Positions 10,597 through 21,743 of a stretch of DNA of 64,000 bases are shown here, one piece after another (within the stretch, counting starts at the first letter, position 1; every line of letters starts with the position of its first letter). The notes under the pieces were generated by a model, which saw only the letters and a list, made by a program, of their open reading frames with translations, was not told the origin of the DNA and searched no databases. A program made the position numbers and the translations under genes. Location: positions 2,046,001 through 2,110,000 of the forward strand of contig NC_026503.1 in NCBI RefSeq assembly GCF_000182925.2, written 5' to 3'. Origin of the DNA: Neurospora crassa OR74A (taxonomy: Eukaryota; Ascomycota; Sordariomycetes; Sordariales; Sordariaceae).

Positions 10597-13500
10597 TTCT
10601 CGTGATTTTGGGCGGTTGTACAAGGAGTAAGTGATGTTTCTCGTGGTTTGCGTTGGGGCCTTTTTAGAGGCCTATCGATGTGGGTTCGTATATAAGAAGC
10701 GTGTTTTTGTGGCATTTTGTGGGCATGGGATGCATATGAGTTCGGGCATGGTCGAGGCGTTTCTTTAAGGGTACAGGAGATATGGATTCGGTTTCGTAGG
10801 ACCGAACTACATAGCAAGAGGGTCTAAAGAAAGTGTCGGGGGAGAGAGAAAAAGAGACAGGAAACCAAGAAGAAGCTGGCGCCAAGGCCTTTTCGGGAAA
10901 GGTTACGCGGGTCGAACAATATTCGTGTTTTCTCGGGATTTGTTCGTTATTCAACCTCTTCTTTTCGTCTTCATCCTTTGCTTGATCATTATTATAACGG
11001 TCACTTCAAGGACTTGCCGTCCTTCTAGCGTATCTGTCAGTTGCTTTCCTATATTCATAGAATAGCAGTCGTTTTGCTGTACGCATATGATGATCTGCTT
11101 AAGAAGAAGAATAGTCTATTCCTAGTATCCAGACGTCTCATGTGAAATTATCCACCATTGTCTGTCGGAAGTTCGTTCCTGTACCAAGACACTTGCCGGT
11201 GACTCAATTACTTCATTACTACATGCCGAGCAAAGCATCTTAACCCTCCAAGGCCGCTTTCGAACCACACACGTTCAAATACCACACATCTGTTCATCTG
11301 TCGTGGCAGCCACTCAGGATCACAATCCTCGTCCTACTTCCCTTGCCCGCTCGTCGGCTACCTACGGCTGCAGAATCGAGTCGCACAGCATATGTCCATT
11401 CTTCCTGATTGCGGAGAGAAATTGAGATAATGTCCTGTCGTTTTGTTGACAGGCGGGCCCATTGTGACTATGGAACTCATTGTTGATGATCGAGGAGGCT
11501 TCGAGACAAGTAATCCTCTGATATGAACAACACGCGAGTAGAAACATGAAGAAATTAGAAGGAAAAAGAACAACAACACCAACAACACCCACCACCACTA
11601 CAGCGAACTGGAGGACAGTACAACCTCAACTGGAAGTACGACGGGAGCGGTTGAGTCTAAGGTGGACTTTTCGGGTGGCAGGCGGACATATTTTGTGTAA
11701 CTTGACTCTGGCCAAACCCAGATTTCGTTCGAAAACCACAAGGTAGGGAGATCGGGATCCAGAGAAGACGGACATGAGGCTACCTAGGTAGAATGGTGAA
11801 GTTTCAGGAGTTGGAAGTGGATGTGGATGTGAACAAACCTGGAGAGAGGAACCTGGGTTGAGAAAGTTCGAAGTGCGGATCTTGGAAGAGGGCCGGACAG
11901 TTATGCAACATGTACCTGCCCTGGTTCAGAGCCGTTCGTCAGTGTGTCAGTGAAGTGAATACATTGAGGACAGCGGCGTTCTTCACTATCTCGTTATCAA
12001 ACACTCGTCATTTGCGCAAGTGGATACTCCGGTATTAGCAAAACATCAGCGTAAGATGAAGAATGGATGAGTTGACGTTGCTCGGATGCCAAAAAAAAAG
12101 GGCAGCATGTTATACTACTACTAATTGTCTGTTATGGGTTGACCTAGGACTCTTCTTCCGACGGTATCATCATTCTGGCCAGCGGAGGTTGTGATTGTGT
12201 GGTACCATACATTTGATGGCGAGAACGACGCAAACAGGACACCTAGGAACCTACCGGCAGCTGGCCACAGGTACAAGGCACCTTCCAGAGACTAGGTTTG
12301 CCCGCCTGCCCTTGCCGTGGGGAACGCCATCAGATTTGCCCAGAAGCAGCCTCTGAAAGCGGGACAGTCGTATGTAGCACAACGCGGGGAATGAAGTCAC
12401 TGTCAAGTGTCAATCACTTCCCTTCCACTTCAGCTGTGGACGCTCTTGTCGTCATGGCATGGCATTGTGGTGTCTTCTGCTTCAAGTTTGCTTCCACTGA
12501 TGGGAGATATAAGTGACCGAATAATACACAGATGCAGAAGCTTCAGAAATAACATCCCCGGGCATCAGAACTGGGCAAAGTTCGTTGACATGCTTGGCCA
12601 TTGTATGTATGTTCCATCGCGGTACTTCGATCTTGTTGTGGTAGGGATGCAATGGATGGTAGTGTAGTGGTACCGACCCCAGGCTGTTTCCAACCGTAGA
12701 GGTGCCTTGCGTAGGCGTGTCTGGACGGGAGGTAGGGGAGAGCTCCTGAGCTTCCCTGCACCATGGGGCTGCCACCACTGTACTCTCCTACATACCCGTC
12801 TTTGTCGACCCCTCTTCCTGTTTTTGCTCGATTCCCGTCGTCTTTCCATCCAAGTTCCCGGCGTTGGTCGTTCTCCAAATTTGTTAGTGTGAAATTTAAC
12901 CGTCTTTCATCATCCCTCCCGTCCACTTTTTCCACCTCCCACTCTACCTTCTCTGTTTCTCTCTCTACCTCTTTCTCTTCTACACCTTCCCACCTCAACC
13001 TTTCACGCCCCTCTCGCATCCGCTCCGAATCCCTTCCTCTTTACCTCTCTCTACACCTCTACTCCATCCCGTCCCTCCTCACCTCCCCGTTGCCGGGCAT
13101 TCTTCTTATCTCCTCCTCCCCTCCCCGGCACTTTGATCTACCTACTGTGAGTCTTCTCCTTCGCCCAACGCTTCAACGCAACAACGGAACCTAAGCATCA
13201 CCTCCTCGGTTGCCCTTGACCTCCTTGGCATGGGTGGGGGAGGAAACCGGCATCATTCCGACTACGGACTGCATCCACCACACGCTCTGAGCCCCAGTCT
13301 CTGGATAGTGACTCGAGGTAGCCTCGACTAACACGCTCTGTCTGTACTGTTCAGCTAGAACTCTAGTATAGACCATCAGTCCCGTAGCTGAGTGCTTGCC
13401 TGCCGCTCAAACCCTCCCAAAAGAAAAGGTACGTGCATCCGGGCCCCCGGACCTGCCTGCCCCGCTACTAGGGAGCCGCCCACTCCACCGTCTGCAGGGA

Positions 13501-13957
13501 CAGCTCTGCAACGGCCCACCATTTGTCCTTCTGTTTTGCTGCGTTCGCGGCCTTCCATCACTTCCAAGTACAGTATCTGTGATTTCGAGTTTCCAGCAAA
13601 GAGAGTGCATCTGTTCTGTTGGTCCTCAAGTTTGTCCCGTTGGTTCCCTTCCATCTGTCGTTTACCCTGTGGCTTACCTAAGGCTCCTGCCGATATTGGG
13701 GTGCAGCAACAAGAGCTTGCCCGAGCTTTTCTTTGTTACATTCCCCACTGACTTTGGCCAGACTTCCCCCCAACACCACCTTCGGTCATCAAGTCAAACC
13801 ACCCCAATCCAGTTCCCTCTCTCAACGTGAACAACTACCTGTCTACAAGCTAGGTAGTTCGTCTACTAATCTTCTTCTCCTCCTCCATCTAGATTAGACT
13901 TTTACTCCTCAAACCTCGTCCCAGCCCTTTCAGTTCCCACCTTCTCGGACATACATC
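10597..13957. other. Spacer and long 5' leader of the KH-protein gene
   Basis: No supported coding gene. 10597-11000 is probably 3' UTR of the F-box gene. TACCTAGGTA, a perfect palindrome, sits at 11781-11790, with further ACCTAGG copies at 12142 and 12241. From ~12780 to 13150 the plus strand is strongly CT-rich, typical of a fungal promoter/leader. A 5'-UTR intron can be drawn from the GTGAGT at 13147 to the AG at 13892, with CTACTAAT followed by a polypyrimidine tract just before the acceptor. Confidence 0.5.
13147..13892 (+). other. Candidate 746-nt 5'-UTR intron of the KH-protein gene
   Basis: GTGAGT donor at 13147. Branch-like CTACTAAT at about 13863-13870, then TCTTCTTCTCCTCC and a CATCTAG acceptor ending at 13892, 66 nt before the ATG. 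The acceptor side is a very good match. The donor was chosen by consensus and alternatives exist. Confidence 0.4.
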
Positions 13958-15181
13958 ATGTCTGCCAGCCAAGACCCCATTCCGGCCAACGGTGGCAGCA
14001 TCGAGGAGAACCTCGATCACCTCAAGCTCGATGACAATGAGCCTCGCCTCGGTCCCGATGGCGAGCCTGCCCCCAGAACCGACGAAGAATACGCCCAGAC
14101 CACCCTTACTCTGAGAGCTATCGTGTCTTCCAAGGAAGCTGGTGTGATCATCGGCAAGGGCGGCCAGAATGTTGCCAACCTCCGTGATGAAACTGGCGTC
14201 AAGGCTGGTGTTAGCAAGGTTGTCCAGGGTGTTCATGACCGCGTCCTGACCATTACCGGAGGCTGCGATGCTGTCTCCAAGGCGTACGCTGTTGTCGCTC
14301 GCTCCCTTCTCGAAGGCGCCCCGTCTGTTGGCATGGGTGGCGTCATCTCTGCCAACGGCACTCATCGTACGATTAAACCCATTGAAATGCTTTGAGCACC
14401 GCTAATCTCATGTGTAGCCATCAAGTTGCTCATCTCCCACAACCAGATGGGCACAGTCATCGGCCGCCAAGGGCTCAAGATCAAGCACATCCAGGATGTC
14501 TCGGGCGTTCGCATGGTTGCGCAGAAGGAGATGCTACCGCAATCAACTGAACGCGTAGTTGAGGTGCAGGGTACTCCCGAGGGCATTCAGCGCGCTGTCT
14601 GGGAGATTTGCAAGTGCCTGGTCGATGACTGGCAGCGGGGCACCGGCACCGTTTTGTACAACCCTGTTGTCCGCGGCGGTGGCCAACCTCTCGGCGGCGA
14701 TCGCAACTATCCCCAGGAAAGGTCGTACGGTAGCTCTCGTGTCACACGGACTGGCAATGGTGCCGATTTCAGCAGCAACAGTGGTGGACGCCCTTACAAC
14801 CGTCGTTCTGATTCCGACGCCGCCTCTCGTGGCCCTCCTACCCATGATGAGAACGGAGAGGAAATCCAGACCCAGAACATCAGCATCCCCGCTGATATGG
14901 TTGGCTGCATCATTGGACGTCAAGGCAGCAAGATTAGCGAAATTCGCAAGGCCTCTGGTGCGCGCATCTCGATTGCCAAGGTGAGTGATGAGTTTCTCCT
15001 ATGTTCACATTGAAACGGCCATTAACATGACCAATAGGGCCCTCATGACGAATCTGGCGAGCGCATGTTCACCATTATGGGCTCCGCCAAGGCCAACGAG
15101 ACAGCTCTGTACCTCCTCTACGAGAACCTGGAGGCGGAGAAGACGCGCCGCTCTCAGCAAGCTCTGGAGCCTTCCGAGTAG
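13958..15181 (+). CDS. Triple KH-domain RNA-binding protein (Rnc1/Pbp2/PCBP type)
   Basis: Three exons: 13958-14366, 14418-14980 and 15038-15181, giving 371 residues. Intron 1 (14367-14417) joins CAT C to CC ATC AAG. Intron 2 (14981-15037) has a GTGAGT donor and joins AAG to GGC. Three KH domains are visible with GXXG loops: GVIIGKGGQNVANLRDETG, GTVIGRQGLKIKHIQDVSG and GCIIGRQGSKISEIRKASG. A Gly/Arg/Ser-rich linker separates KH2 and KH3. This arrangement is that of poly(C)-binding proteins, S. pombe Rnc1 and yeast Pbp2/Hek2, which bind single-stranded C/U-rich RNA and affect mRNA stability, localisation or telomere/silencing functions. The short acidic N-terminus (LDHLKLDDNEP) and compact size fit Rnc1. 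Which ortholog it is remains inference. Confidence 0.9.
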
Positions 15182-16062
15182 AGTGCGGAGGAATCATATG
15201 GCGCGAGGCTGTAGCCAACAAAAACTCTTTTATTTGCTGAAAGAGTTGATGGCGGCAGTATTTCAGTTATTTGACCACATTACCCAGGTTGTTTTACATT
15301 AAAGGAAAACGTTCGGCAGCCCCTTGTTATGAGTCGTCCCGAAAATGACAGCCCGCAAGGCTCGGAATTGTGGCAGGAAGCACAACAGGACGACAATCTC
15401 TTGATCAAAAGCATAGTCGACGGACCACTTTCGGTTCTCCTTTACGAACTGGGTCATTCCCTATCCCGCACTGTATTCGGCAACACGTCCCTTATCTCGC
15501 CAGTTTTCACACATTCTTGCCTAGATAGGCCGCGCAAGCTGGCCTGGGTGGTGGAAATTTTGGTGTGAGGGCACTCAGACTACAAGCCTTGTCTTTGACT
15601 TGGTGTCGTTGTTTGTATCCCACGAGCCGATTCCAGCATCGACATGGGATAGTCCAGCGTGTTCGCAGCAGACACCCATGCGATTCCTTACACCGTTCAA
15701 CATCTTTCCCGCATCTCACCACCCGAGCCTGTTGGCGTGCTTTTCCAGCATTCAGCACTACCGCCGAGGCCTCTCCCATCTCTTACACCAAATCTTTTTT
15801 TACTGCGCTGATACATACGACAGTCCTGAGGTGTCCATGATCAGGAACTATATCAAAGTGCTGGGATCTAGCCAGAACGTCAACCACCCGTTAAGTGGAG
15901 GTTCACACCTGCTTGGTAGTCAGTTAGGCATAGATAGCACAAAAACGAAGGGCAATAAATGTCGCTCTTTTGGTCCAATTGTGTTTTTCGCACTTCCCTC
16001 TACACTTCACGTATGTGACTATGCCTAGGTTTGTCATGTCCCCCGGTTTCGGCACATTCTAA

Positions 16063-16084
16063 TCCAGGGGGAGCTGCCCCTGGA
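16063..16084. repeat. GC-rich hairpin, 8-bp stem
   Basis: TCCAGGGG (16063-16070), loop GAGCTG, CCCCTGGA (16077-16084). The stem is perfect. It lies within a larger set of inverted repeats. Confidence 0.75.
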
Positions 16085-16460
16085 ATCTTACGCTAGACCC
16101 CGCAAAAAGGGCAAGTGAAACTGGCGGCGCTAGCGTAGGCCGACCCCTGGTTCCCACCAAATAAGGTTAGATAGCGTAAAGCGCAGTGGTGATTACGGCG
16201 CATGTGCCGGCCAATCTTGACAGGATGACAGGGCTGGGCGCACGAAATGGGGCATGGAGCTTGATGGAAAAGCCACCCTGTCCGGATGACGGATGTACAT
16301 ACAAGAACCTCTACGGACAGCGTCTTCCATGATTACTGTACATGAGATTTCCTCGACCAACATTGTCCAATTGATTGAGCAGCCAATCCGTTCAAGACAT
16401 CTTGTCTATACTCGAGCCGACCCCGACAGACCTTTGATTCTGTCATTTATCTCCCCTTTT

Positions 16461-16495
16461 CCCCCTCCCTCCCTCCCTCCCTCCCTCCCTTCCTC
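16461..16495 (+). repeat. CCCT/CTCC tandem tract in the hut-1 leader
   Basis: Seven or so tandem CTCC units, visible directly, about 90 nt upstream of the start codon. CT-rich tracts of this kind are common around transcription start sites in filamentous fungi. Confidence 0.85.
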
Positions 16496-16584
16496 TTGTT
16501 GAGGACCGTTCGAGTGTATCATCACCCAACCGCGAATCACAATACCACGCACGGCATCGGCCACAAAAATCACACAGCACCATC

Positions 16585-18099
16585 ATGGCTCGCGCAAAGC
16601 AGCCAACCCCCGTACGGCGGGAGCTATCCTCCGAATATATCAGCAAAGCCGACCGAAAATCGCCAACTGAGAAGGAGGAAGCAGCAGCAGTCTCCGGCGC
16701 AAGTGGAAGTGTCAAGCCGTCATCATCATCATCCCTTGCGGTACCAATGAAGAAGGAAGCCGGCGTCGCCACGCTCCTCATTGACGTTGCCGGCATTTAC
16801 ATCTCCTTGTAAGTCGTCGTTCTGGTCCTGTTCTCGGTCCGAGGGGGGGACAAGAAGCATTGTATCACGAAATCAGCAACTAACACAAAACCAACAGCCT
16901 AACCTGGGCTTACCTCCAAGAAAAGCTCACCACAACCAACTACGGCGCCTCTCCGATCTCCAAAGGCGAGCGCTTCAAGTTCCCCGTCTTCCTGCTAACG
17001 ATTCAATCTCTCTTCGCCGCCCTCGGCGGCAAGCTCTTCACCGTCCTTTCCACCCCCAAAGGCCAACCAGTCCCCGCCATGATCCCCTCGCGCGCAATCT
17101 TACCGCCCCTTCTCTTGGTCGCATTCACCAACGCGCTCGCCGCTCCGTTCGGGTACGCCGCCCTGGGACACATTGATTACATCACCTATATCCTGGCCAA
17201 GTCGTGCAAGCTGTTGCCCGTCATGTTTTTGCATATCACGCTTTTCAGGAAGCGGTATCCGTTGTACAAGTACTTGGTCGTGGCGGCGGTGACGGCGGGC
17301 GTGGCTGTTTTCACACTGCATTCGGGTTCCAAGAAGCACAAAGCTTCGAGTCATTCGGGACAGACGAGCTGGGGATTGCTGTTGCTGGGCATCAACCTGT
17401 TGTTTGATGGCTTGACCAACAGCACGCAGGATTACATTTTCCAGACGTTCCAGCCGTATACGGGCCCGCAGATGATGATGGCGAATAACCTGTTGTCGTC
17501 CATCATCACGGGCGCGTATCTGGTCTTGTCCCCGTGGCTGGTGAAGACGGGACTGGGCGAGTGGTTTGGCATGGCGCAGGCTACGGGCCAGGAGGGAGAG
17601 CTGGCGGGCGCATTGGCGTTTTTGGCGAGACATCCGGAGGCGTGGAGGGATGTACTGGGATTTGCTCTTTGTGGGTGTATTGGCCAGGTCTTTATTTGTG
17701 AGTTTTTCTTTTTCTTTTTTTTTTTTTTTTTTTCTCTCTTTCTTTTGTTTGATTGCTTTTCCTCGTCCCCTACCTCCCCCCCCCCCCCCCCCCCCCCTTT
17801 TTTTTTTTTTTTTCTCCCTTGACTTCTCAGCAGCGTAACTAATCACCCCTCATCTCACAGTCCACACCCTCTCAACCTTCTCCTCCGTACTCCTCGTCAC
17901 CGTCACCGTCACCCGCAAGATGTTCACCATGATTCTCTCCGTCGTGGCTTTCGGCCATCGCTTGTCTGAAATGCAATGGCTCGGCGTCGGTCTCGTGTTC
18001 GGTGGCATCGGTGTCGAGGCGGGCATTGCGAGACGCGAGAAGCTCGCCAAGGAAGAGGCCAAGAGGAAGGTGAAGGCGGCTTTGGGGAAGGCGCAATGA
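16585..18099 (+). CDS. hut-1: UDP-galactose/nucleotide-sugar transporter homolog Hut1 (SLC35B1 family)
   Basis: Exons 16585-16808, 16898-17697 and 17861-18099, 420 residues. Intron 1 (16809-16897) has a GTAAGT donor and CAACTAAC branch. Intron 2 (17698-17860) has GTGAGT and GTAACTAAT. After a polar ~70-residue N-terminus there are about ten hydrophobic segments. Family-typical stretches include [59 protein letters not shown] and [20 protein letters not shown]. The product should be an ER/Golgi multi-pass antiporter importing UDP-galactose, UDP-glucose or another nucleotide (the animal relative SLC35B1 is linked to ER ATP/ADP exchange). The lysine-rich tail ([16 protein letters not shown]) faces the cytosol and may help ER retention. 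Intron 2 carries very long C and T homopolymers. Confidence 0.93.
17710..17813 (+). repeat. Poly(T)-poly(C)-poly(T) tract inside hut-1 intron 2
   Basis: A T-rich run at about 17715-17733 is followed by CT-rich sequence, then 22 consecutive C (17776-17797) directly joined to 16 consecutive T (17798-17813). It lies between the donor and the branch site of the intron. Confidence 0.9.
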
Positions 18100-19307
18100 T
18101 TAAAGTCTTTGGGTGGTAGTGGTGAGATAGATGAAAAGGTGTAGTTGATTTAGGTCTAAATAGGTTAGAGGATGTGAGATGTATAGAGAGACTGAGGTTA
18201 TTATGCGGTACTTCTATAGTTATCAAATATATGTGCCGGTGCTCAGTTGCACCCATGGTCATATGAGCATTGTTCGTGGGATTTTTATATATATTCGGAA
18301 GGTCAAGGCATATTTGCTCATGTACCTATTTAGTGTCGAAATACGAATACATGGTTGACACAATTCTGCGGAACTCGTTCACTCGGGAGCCTTGAGAGAG
18401 GCAAACATCACATACATAGGTACAAGTTGTATATGTAGGTAAAGCCCCTTCACGTCTCTTCGTGTACTTGTTCCTTTCAGCCATGTCCGCACCTAACTCA
18501 TCCTCCATTAAGCATAAATCTTGTGGACTTGAATTACTCAGGAGTTGTCAATTCTGATATACTCATGCCCGGGTTTTGATGTCTTCCAATATTTTTAGAC
18601 AGGTGTAACGAACCTGATGTTTGTATGTCTTTTCAACATGTTCTCGATAAACCGAGTAGATCTGTAATACCGTCTATACCATCAAATCTCTGCGTATTGT
18701 TTCATCTCATGTTCAGATCACTCACTGTTTGACATATCTTCATTGTCCCCATCAAATGTTCAAAATGTGCACATAGTATTCTAGACACAGAAGCGCCACG
18801 GAACTGCAATTGAACCAGTAGATAGTAGTGTGAATTCATTCTTTTCTTTCACCATGTAAATCGGAACACATCCGTTGCCCCGATGCCCTTCCATCCCTCC
18901 CACTGTGTCTCTGTGTGTGCCTGTCGGGCTCAAACAACCTATCAAAACAAAAGAACAACCTAGAAGAGGGCTTAACAGCGCCCAAACAAACATGAAAAAC
19001 AAAGGAAAAAAAAAGAATAAGTAGGCCACCCAATCAAGGGGAATTTGCAGAAGCGAAAAGGTCGGGACAAACGTGTATCGCATTCCACACCACAGACCCG
19101 AGCCTTGATACCCTTTTTTTACCAAACCACACCACCAGCACACAAGGAAAAACAAGAAGAACAAAGTTCGCAAAAAAAAAAAGAAGAAGAAAAAAACGCC
19201 ACCTTTCAATGCTTGGCATAGTGATGTTGAACCAATGAGTACAGTAATGATATTGATACAAAGGATGATTTTTCCCTGCAGAGACTGGATCAGACTGTCC
19301 GGCGTTC
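18100..19307. other. Convergent 3' spacer
   Basis: Lies between the ends of hut-1 and the phosphatase gene, so it should contain both 3' UTRs. It is AT-richer than its surroundings with several short A-runs near 19010-19200. No gene supported. Confidence 0.5.
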
Positions 19308-21743
19308 TCATAGCAGTTCATCGATAGACCGAACAATAGGGGTTTCTCCCTTTGTTGGTGGACTCCTAGGGTCTGCCACTTGTTTTGGCCGCCCAAATGG
19401 ATAGCAAGTGTCGCGGGGAAACAGTGCCTCCCGAGGTGAGAACAACCCTTCACCTGGCGTGGGCGGCACCTCCACGAATTGCATGCCGGGAATACCCGCG
19501 AAGGGCTCATGAAGAGGGTTCGCTGTCATTGTCTCGGCACGCGGAGACATGAGTGCGGCGTCTTCAAAGTCTCGCACCACAGCCATATGCCTTTCTGGTG
19601 ACGTAGCATCCTTGCTCACTTTGCGCTTTGGCGGCGCTGCCAATGTTGGCGCTGCTCCTAGTGTCAACGGCACAAACCCGAATCCTGCCTGTGAACCGAA
19701 CCGATGAGCGCCAAAACCCGGGGATGGTGGTGGCTTGGAGAAGGCTGCCTCGAGAGGTGGGCCAAAGCCAGGTGACTTTGGAGGTTCTGCCAGCGTGGGA
19801 GCAAAAAGTCCGCGGGAAGGTTTCGATTTCAACGGGGGTGATGGGGTGGATGGCCTTCCCCTATCCGGCTCGGGAGACTTGATGCCCAAGTTAACGTTGA
19901 AGCGACCAAATCTTCCAGGATCCCTCTCGTCTTCCTTGATGGCCCATGAAAAGCTCGAAGGAGCGGATGATGGACCTGGCGATATTGGCTCTCCCCTCTT
20001 CGGTGTAGAGTGCCCTCGGCCTCGTGTTGGACTGAGATTAGGTGTGGCGTGTTTCGACGCAACATCCTCCCTTGGTAATGGCGCGGTCAATGGCTCTTGC
20101 TTTACCGGTAGGTCGATGTTATCGACTGACAAAGTCATCCTGTGCCTGGAGGGGCTTCTTCCCAGGCGTGGCTTGAAGCTCGAGGTCATCAACTTCCTCT
20201 TTGAAACTTCCTTCTGAAAATCCTGTAGGCAGTACATCAGCCTCATATTGGGGCTGATCCACCTGCTTTTAGCCTGAGCGGCATGATAAGCATCGTTGAC
20301 AGTGAGATCAGGGTTCTGATACATTCCATAGGCGATGATCAGACTAGCCGATCGACTGGCTCCCTGCTGGCAGTGAACAAGGACCTTCTTCCCCTCCTTA
20401 GTCCTCTTATCGATCATTTCGCAAAGCGTCATCAAGTCATTTCCAATATCCGTGTTGTGATCCCATGGGATGTGAATGTACTCTGGCTCCTTTAGAGACT
20501 GAGCCTTAGGCGTAGTTGGAGTATCGCTTTCTGGGATAAACTCAAATGCTGTGGCAAAGCTACAGGTGGTAGCCGCAGTATCAGGTACTGGGGAGTCAAT
20601 ATCTGGTCTCCCTTGGGAGTTCGAATCCCTCTTGCTTCCCATCCCAACCTTGAACGGGTTCGAGACCTCGCGCGCCACGTTGATGACCACATCAAAGCGA
20701 GCAGCTTCCTCTGCGGTGGGCTCAAGATACAAATAAACGTTATCGTTGTAAATGCATACTGGCCCATCGGGATAGCCGGGCGACTTCTGGTCCTCGTTAT
20801 TTTCCACCTCATGGTACGGGTCAACCTCGTATATCGCCTTGTTCGCAACTTGTGCCTTGATTGGCGCCTCTTCCTCCAGGATGGTAGAGCTCAAGCCACT
20901 GGGTGCCAATGGCCTCGATGGCCTAAAAAATTCCGACAGTCCAGATTCATTGCGCTCCAATACAGTCGGTATTGTCATCCCCCCTGCTGGACCAAACGTT
21001 GCGGACTTCAGACCAGAGAGCATGTGAGGGGTCGAGGCGGAATGCTTCAATGCACGGCGCTGGAGGATGGGAGGGACCGAAGGTGAAGGGGGCACCTCTA
21101 GTGTTGTGCGATTCATCAACTCTGAAGTGTTCGTCTTGAGGCTGAGCAGGCTTGGCTTCCGCTTCATGCCAGGAATTGTCGGCTTGATGAAGGAAGGAGA
21201 GGAAGGCTCGGAAACCAGAGAGGAAGCAAGGGAGTTGAAGGGTGGTTGGATGGAAAGACCCTTCATGTTTTTGGGTCTCCGCGGCGCAGGCGAGGTCATG
21301 GGGCGTTGCGCAAGGTTGGGGTCCGATACCGAGAGACTGGCCATGCGAGACAAGTCACTGGTGAAGGGTTGCATTGGCGCCAAGGTGGAAAGAGGTATTA
21401 GGTTCACTGGCGAGTCCGGGGAAGATGACGGAGACGGATCGGAAAGATCTGAAGAATCCGTACAAGACACAGTCGTAGTAGGCGATGATTCAGCCGACTC
21501 GGTTGCTCGGCTTGACGTGCTGTTGTGATGGTTGTGGGCAGCATCCGCATGCATTGCATTTGATCGTAGTTGGGCTGGCTGTGTGTCACCGGGTAGTTTT
21601 TCGGACTCGAGGTGCATCACTGACTGCGGGTCGACCACGGTGATGGCACTTTGTTGGTCCATGCTCTCTGGGCCCAGGTCATACACGGACATAAAAGATG
21701 GGATCTGATCCTCATACAACCGCCGCGTCGTGGCCGAAGGCAT
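19308..21743 (-). CDS. Dual-specificity (MAP kinase-type) protein phosphatase
   Basis: One open exon of 811 residues. The catalytic loop is HCQQGASRSAS, with Cys458 as nucleophile and Arg464 binding phosphate; this fits the HCxxGxxR(S/T) signature. The likely general acid is Asp428 or Asp432 in IPWDHNTDIG. The DSP domain spans ~345-505 and ends with the family-typical AYHAAQAKSRWISPNMRLMY. The flanks are long, Ser/Pro-rich and probably disordered. Residues 194-202 (KRKPSLLSL) fit a MAP-kinase docking motif of basic residues followed by a hydrophobic-x-hydrophobic pair. The layout resembles yeast Msg5 and S. pombe Pmp1, which inactivate cell-wall-integrity and pheromone MAP kinases by removing phosphate from Thr and Tyr of the activation loop. 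The MAPK target is inferred; the phosphatase fold is clear. Confidence 0.88.
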   Translation of the reverse strand: MPSATTRRLYEDQIPSFMSVYDLGPESMDQQSAITVVDPQSVMHLESEKLPGDTQPAQLRSNAMHADAAHNHHNSTSSRATESAESSPTTTVSCTDSSDLSDPSPSSSPDSPVNLIPLSTLAPMQPFTSDLSRMASLSVSDPNLAQRPMTSPAPRRPKNMKGLSIQPPFNSLASSLVSEPSSPSFIKPTIPGMKRKPSLLSLKTNTSELMNRTTLEVPPSPSVPPILQRRALKHSASTPHMLSGLKSATFGPAGGMTIPTVLERNESGLSEFFRPSRPLAPSGLSSTILEEEAPIKAQVANKAIYEVDPYHEVENNEDQKSPGYPDGPVCIYNDNVYLYLEPTAEEAARFDVVINVAREVSNPFKVGMGSKRDSNSQGRPDIDSPVPDTAATTCSFATAFEFIPESDTPTTPKAQSLKEPEYIHIPWDHNTDIGNDLMTLCEMIDKRTKEGKKVLVHCQQGASRSASLIIAYGMYQNPDLTVNDAYHAAQAKSRWISPNMRLMYCLQDFQKEVSKRKLMTSSFKPRLGRSPSRHRMTLSVDNIDLPVKQEPLTAPLPREDVASKHATPNLSPTRGRGHSTPKRGEPISPGPSSAPSSFSWAIKEDERDPGRFGRFNVNLGIKSPEPDRGRPSTPSPPLKSKPSRGLFAPTLAEPPKSPGFGPPLEAAFSKPPPSPGFGAHRFGSQAGFGFVPLTLGAAPTLAAPPKRKVSKDATSPERHMAVVRDFEDAALMSPRAETMTANPLHEPFAGIPGMQFVEVPPTPGEGLFSPREALFPRDTCYPFGRPKQVADPRSPPTKGETPIVRSIDELL

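Larger units (their letters stand above)
15182..16584. other. Spacer with inverted-repeat cluster; leader of the transporter gene
   Basis: No coding gene supported. A GC-rich hairpin at 16063-16084 and a flanking pair TACGCTAG/CTAGCGTA around 16090-16138 form nested inverted repeats. A CCCT-type tract is at 16461-16495, just upstream of the hut-1 start codon, where fungal transcription start sites commonly lie. Confidence 0.5.

Noticed and set aside
20615-20640. GAGTTCGAATCCC resembles a tRNA B box (RNA polymerase III promoter).
   Set aside because: It lies inside the phosphatase coding exon, and no matching A box or cloverleaf can be drawn around it.
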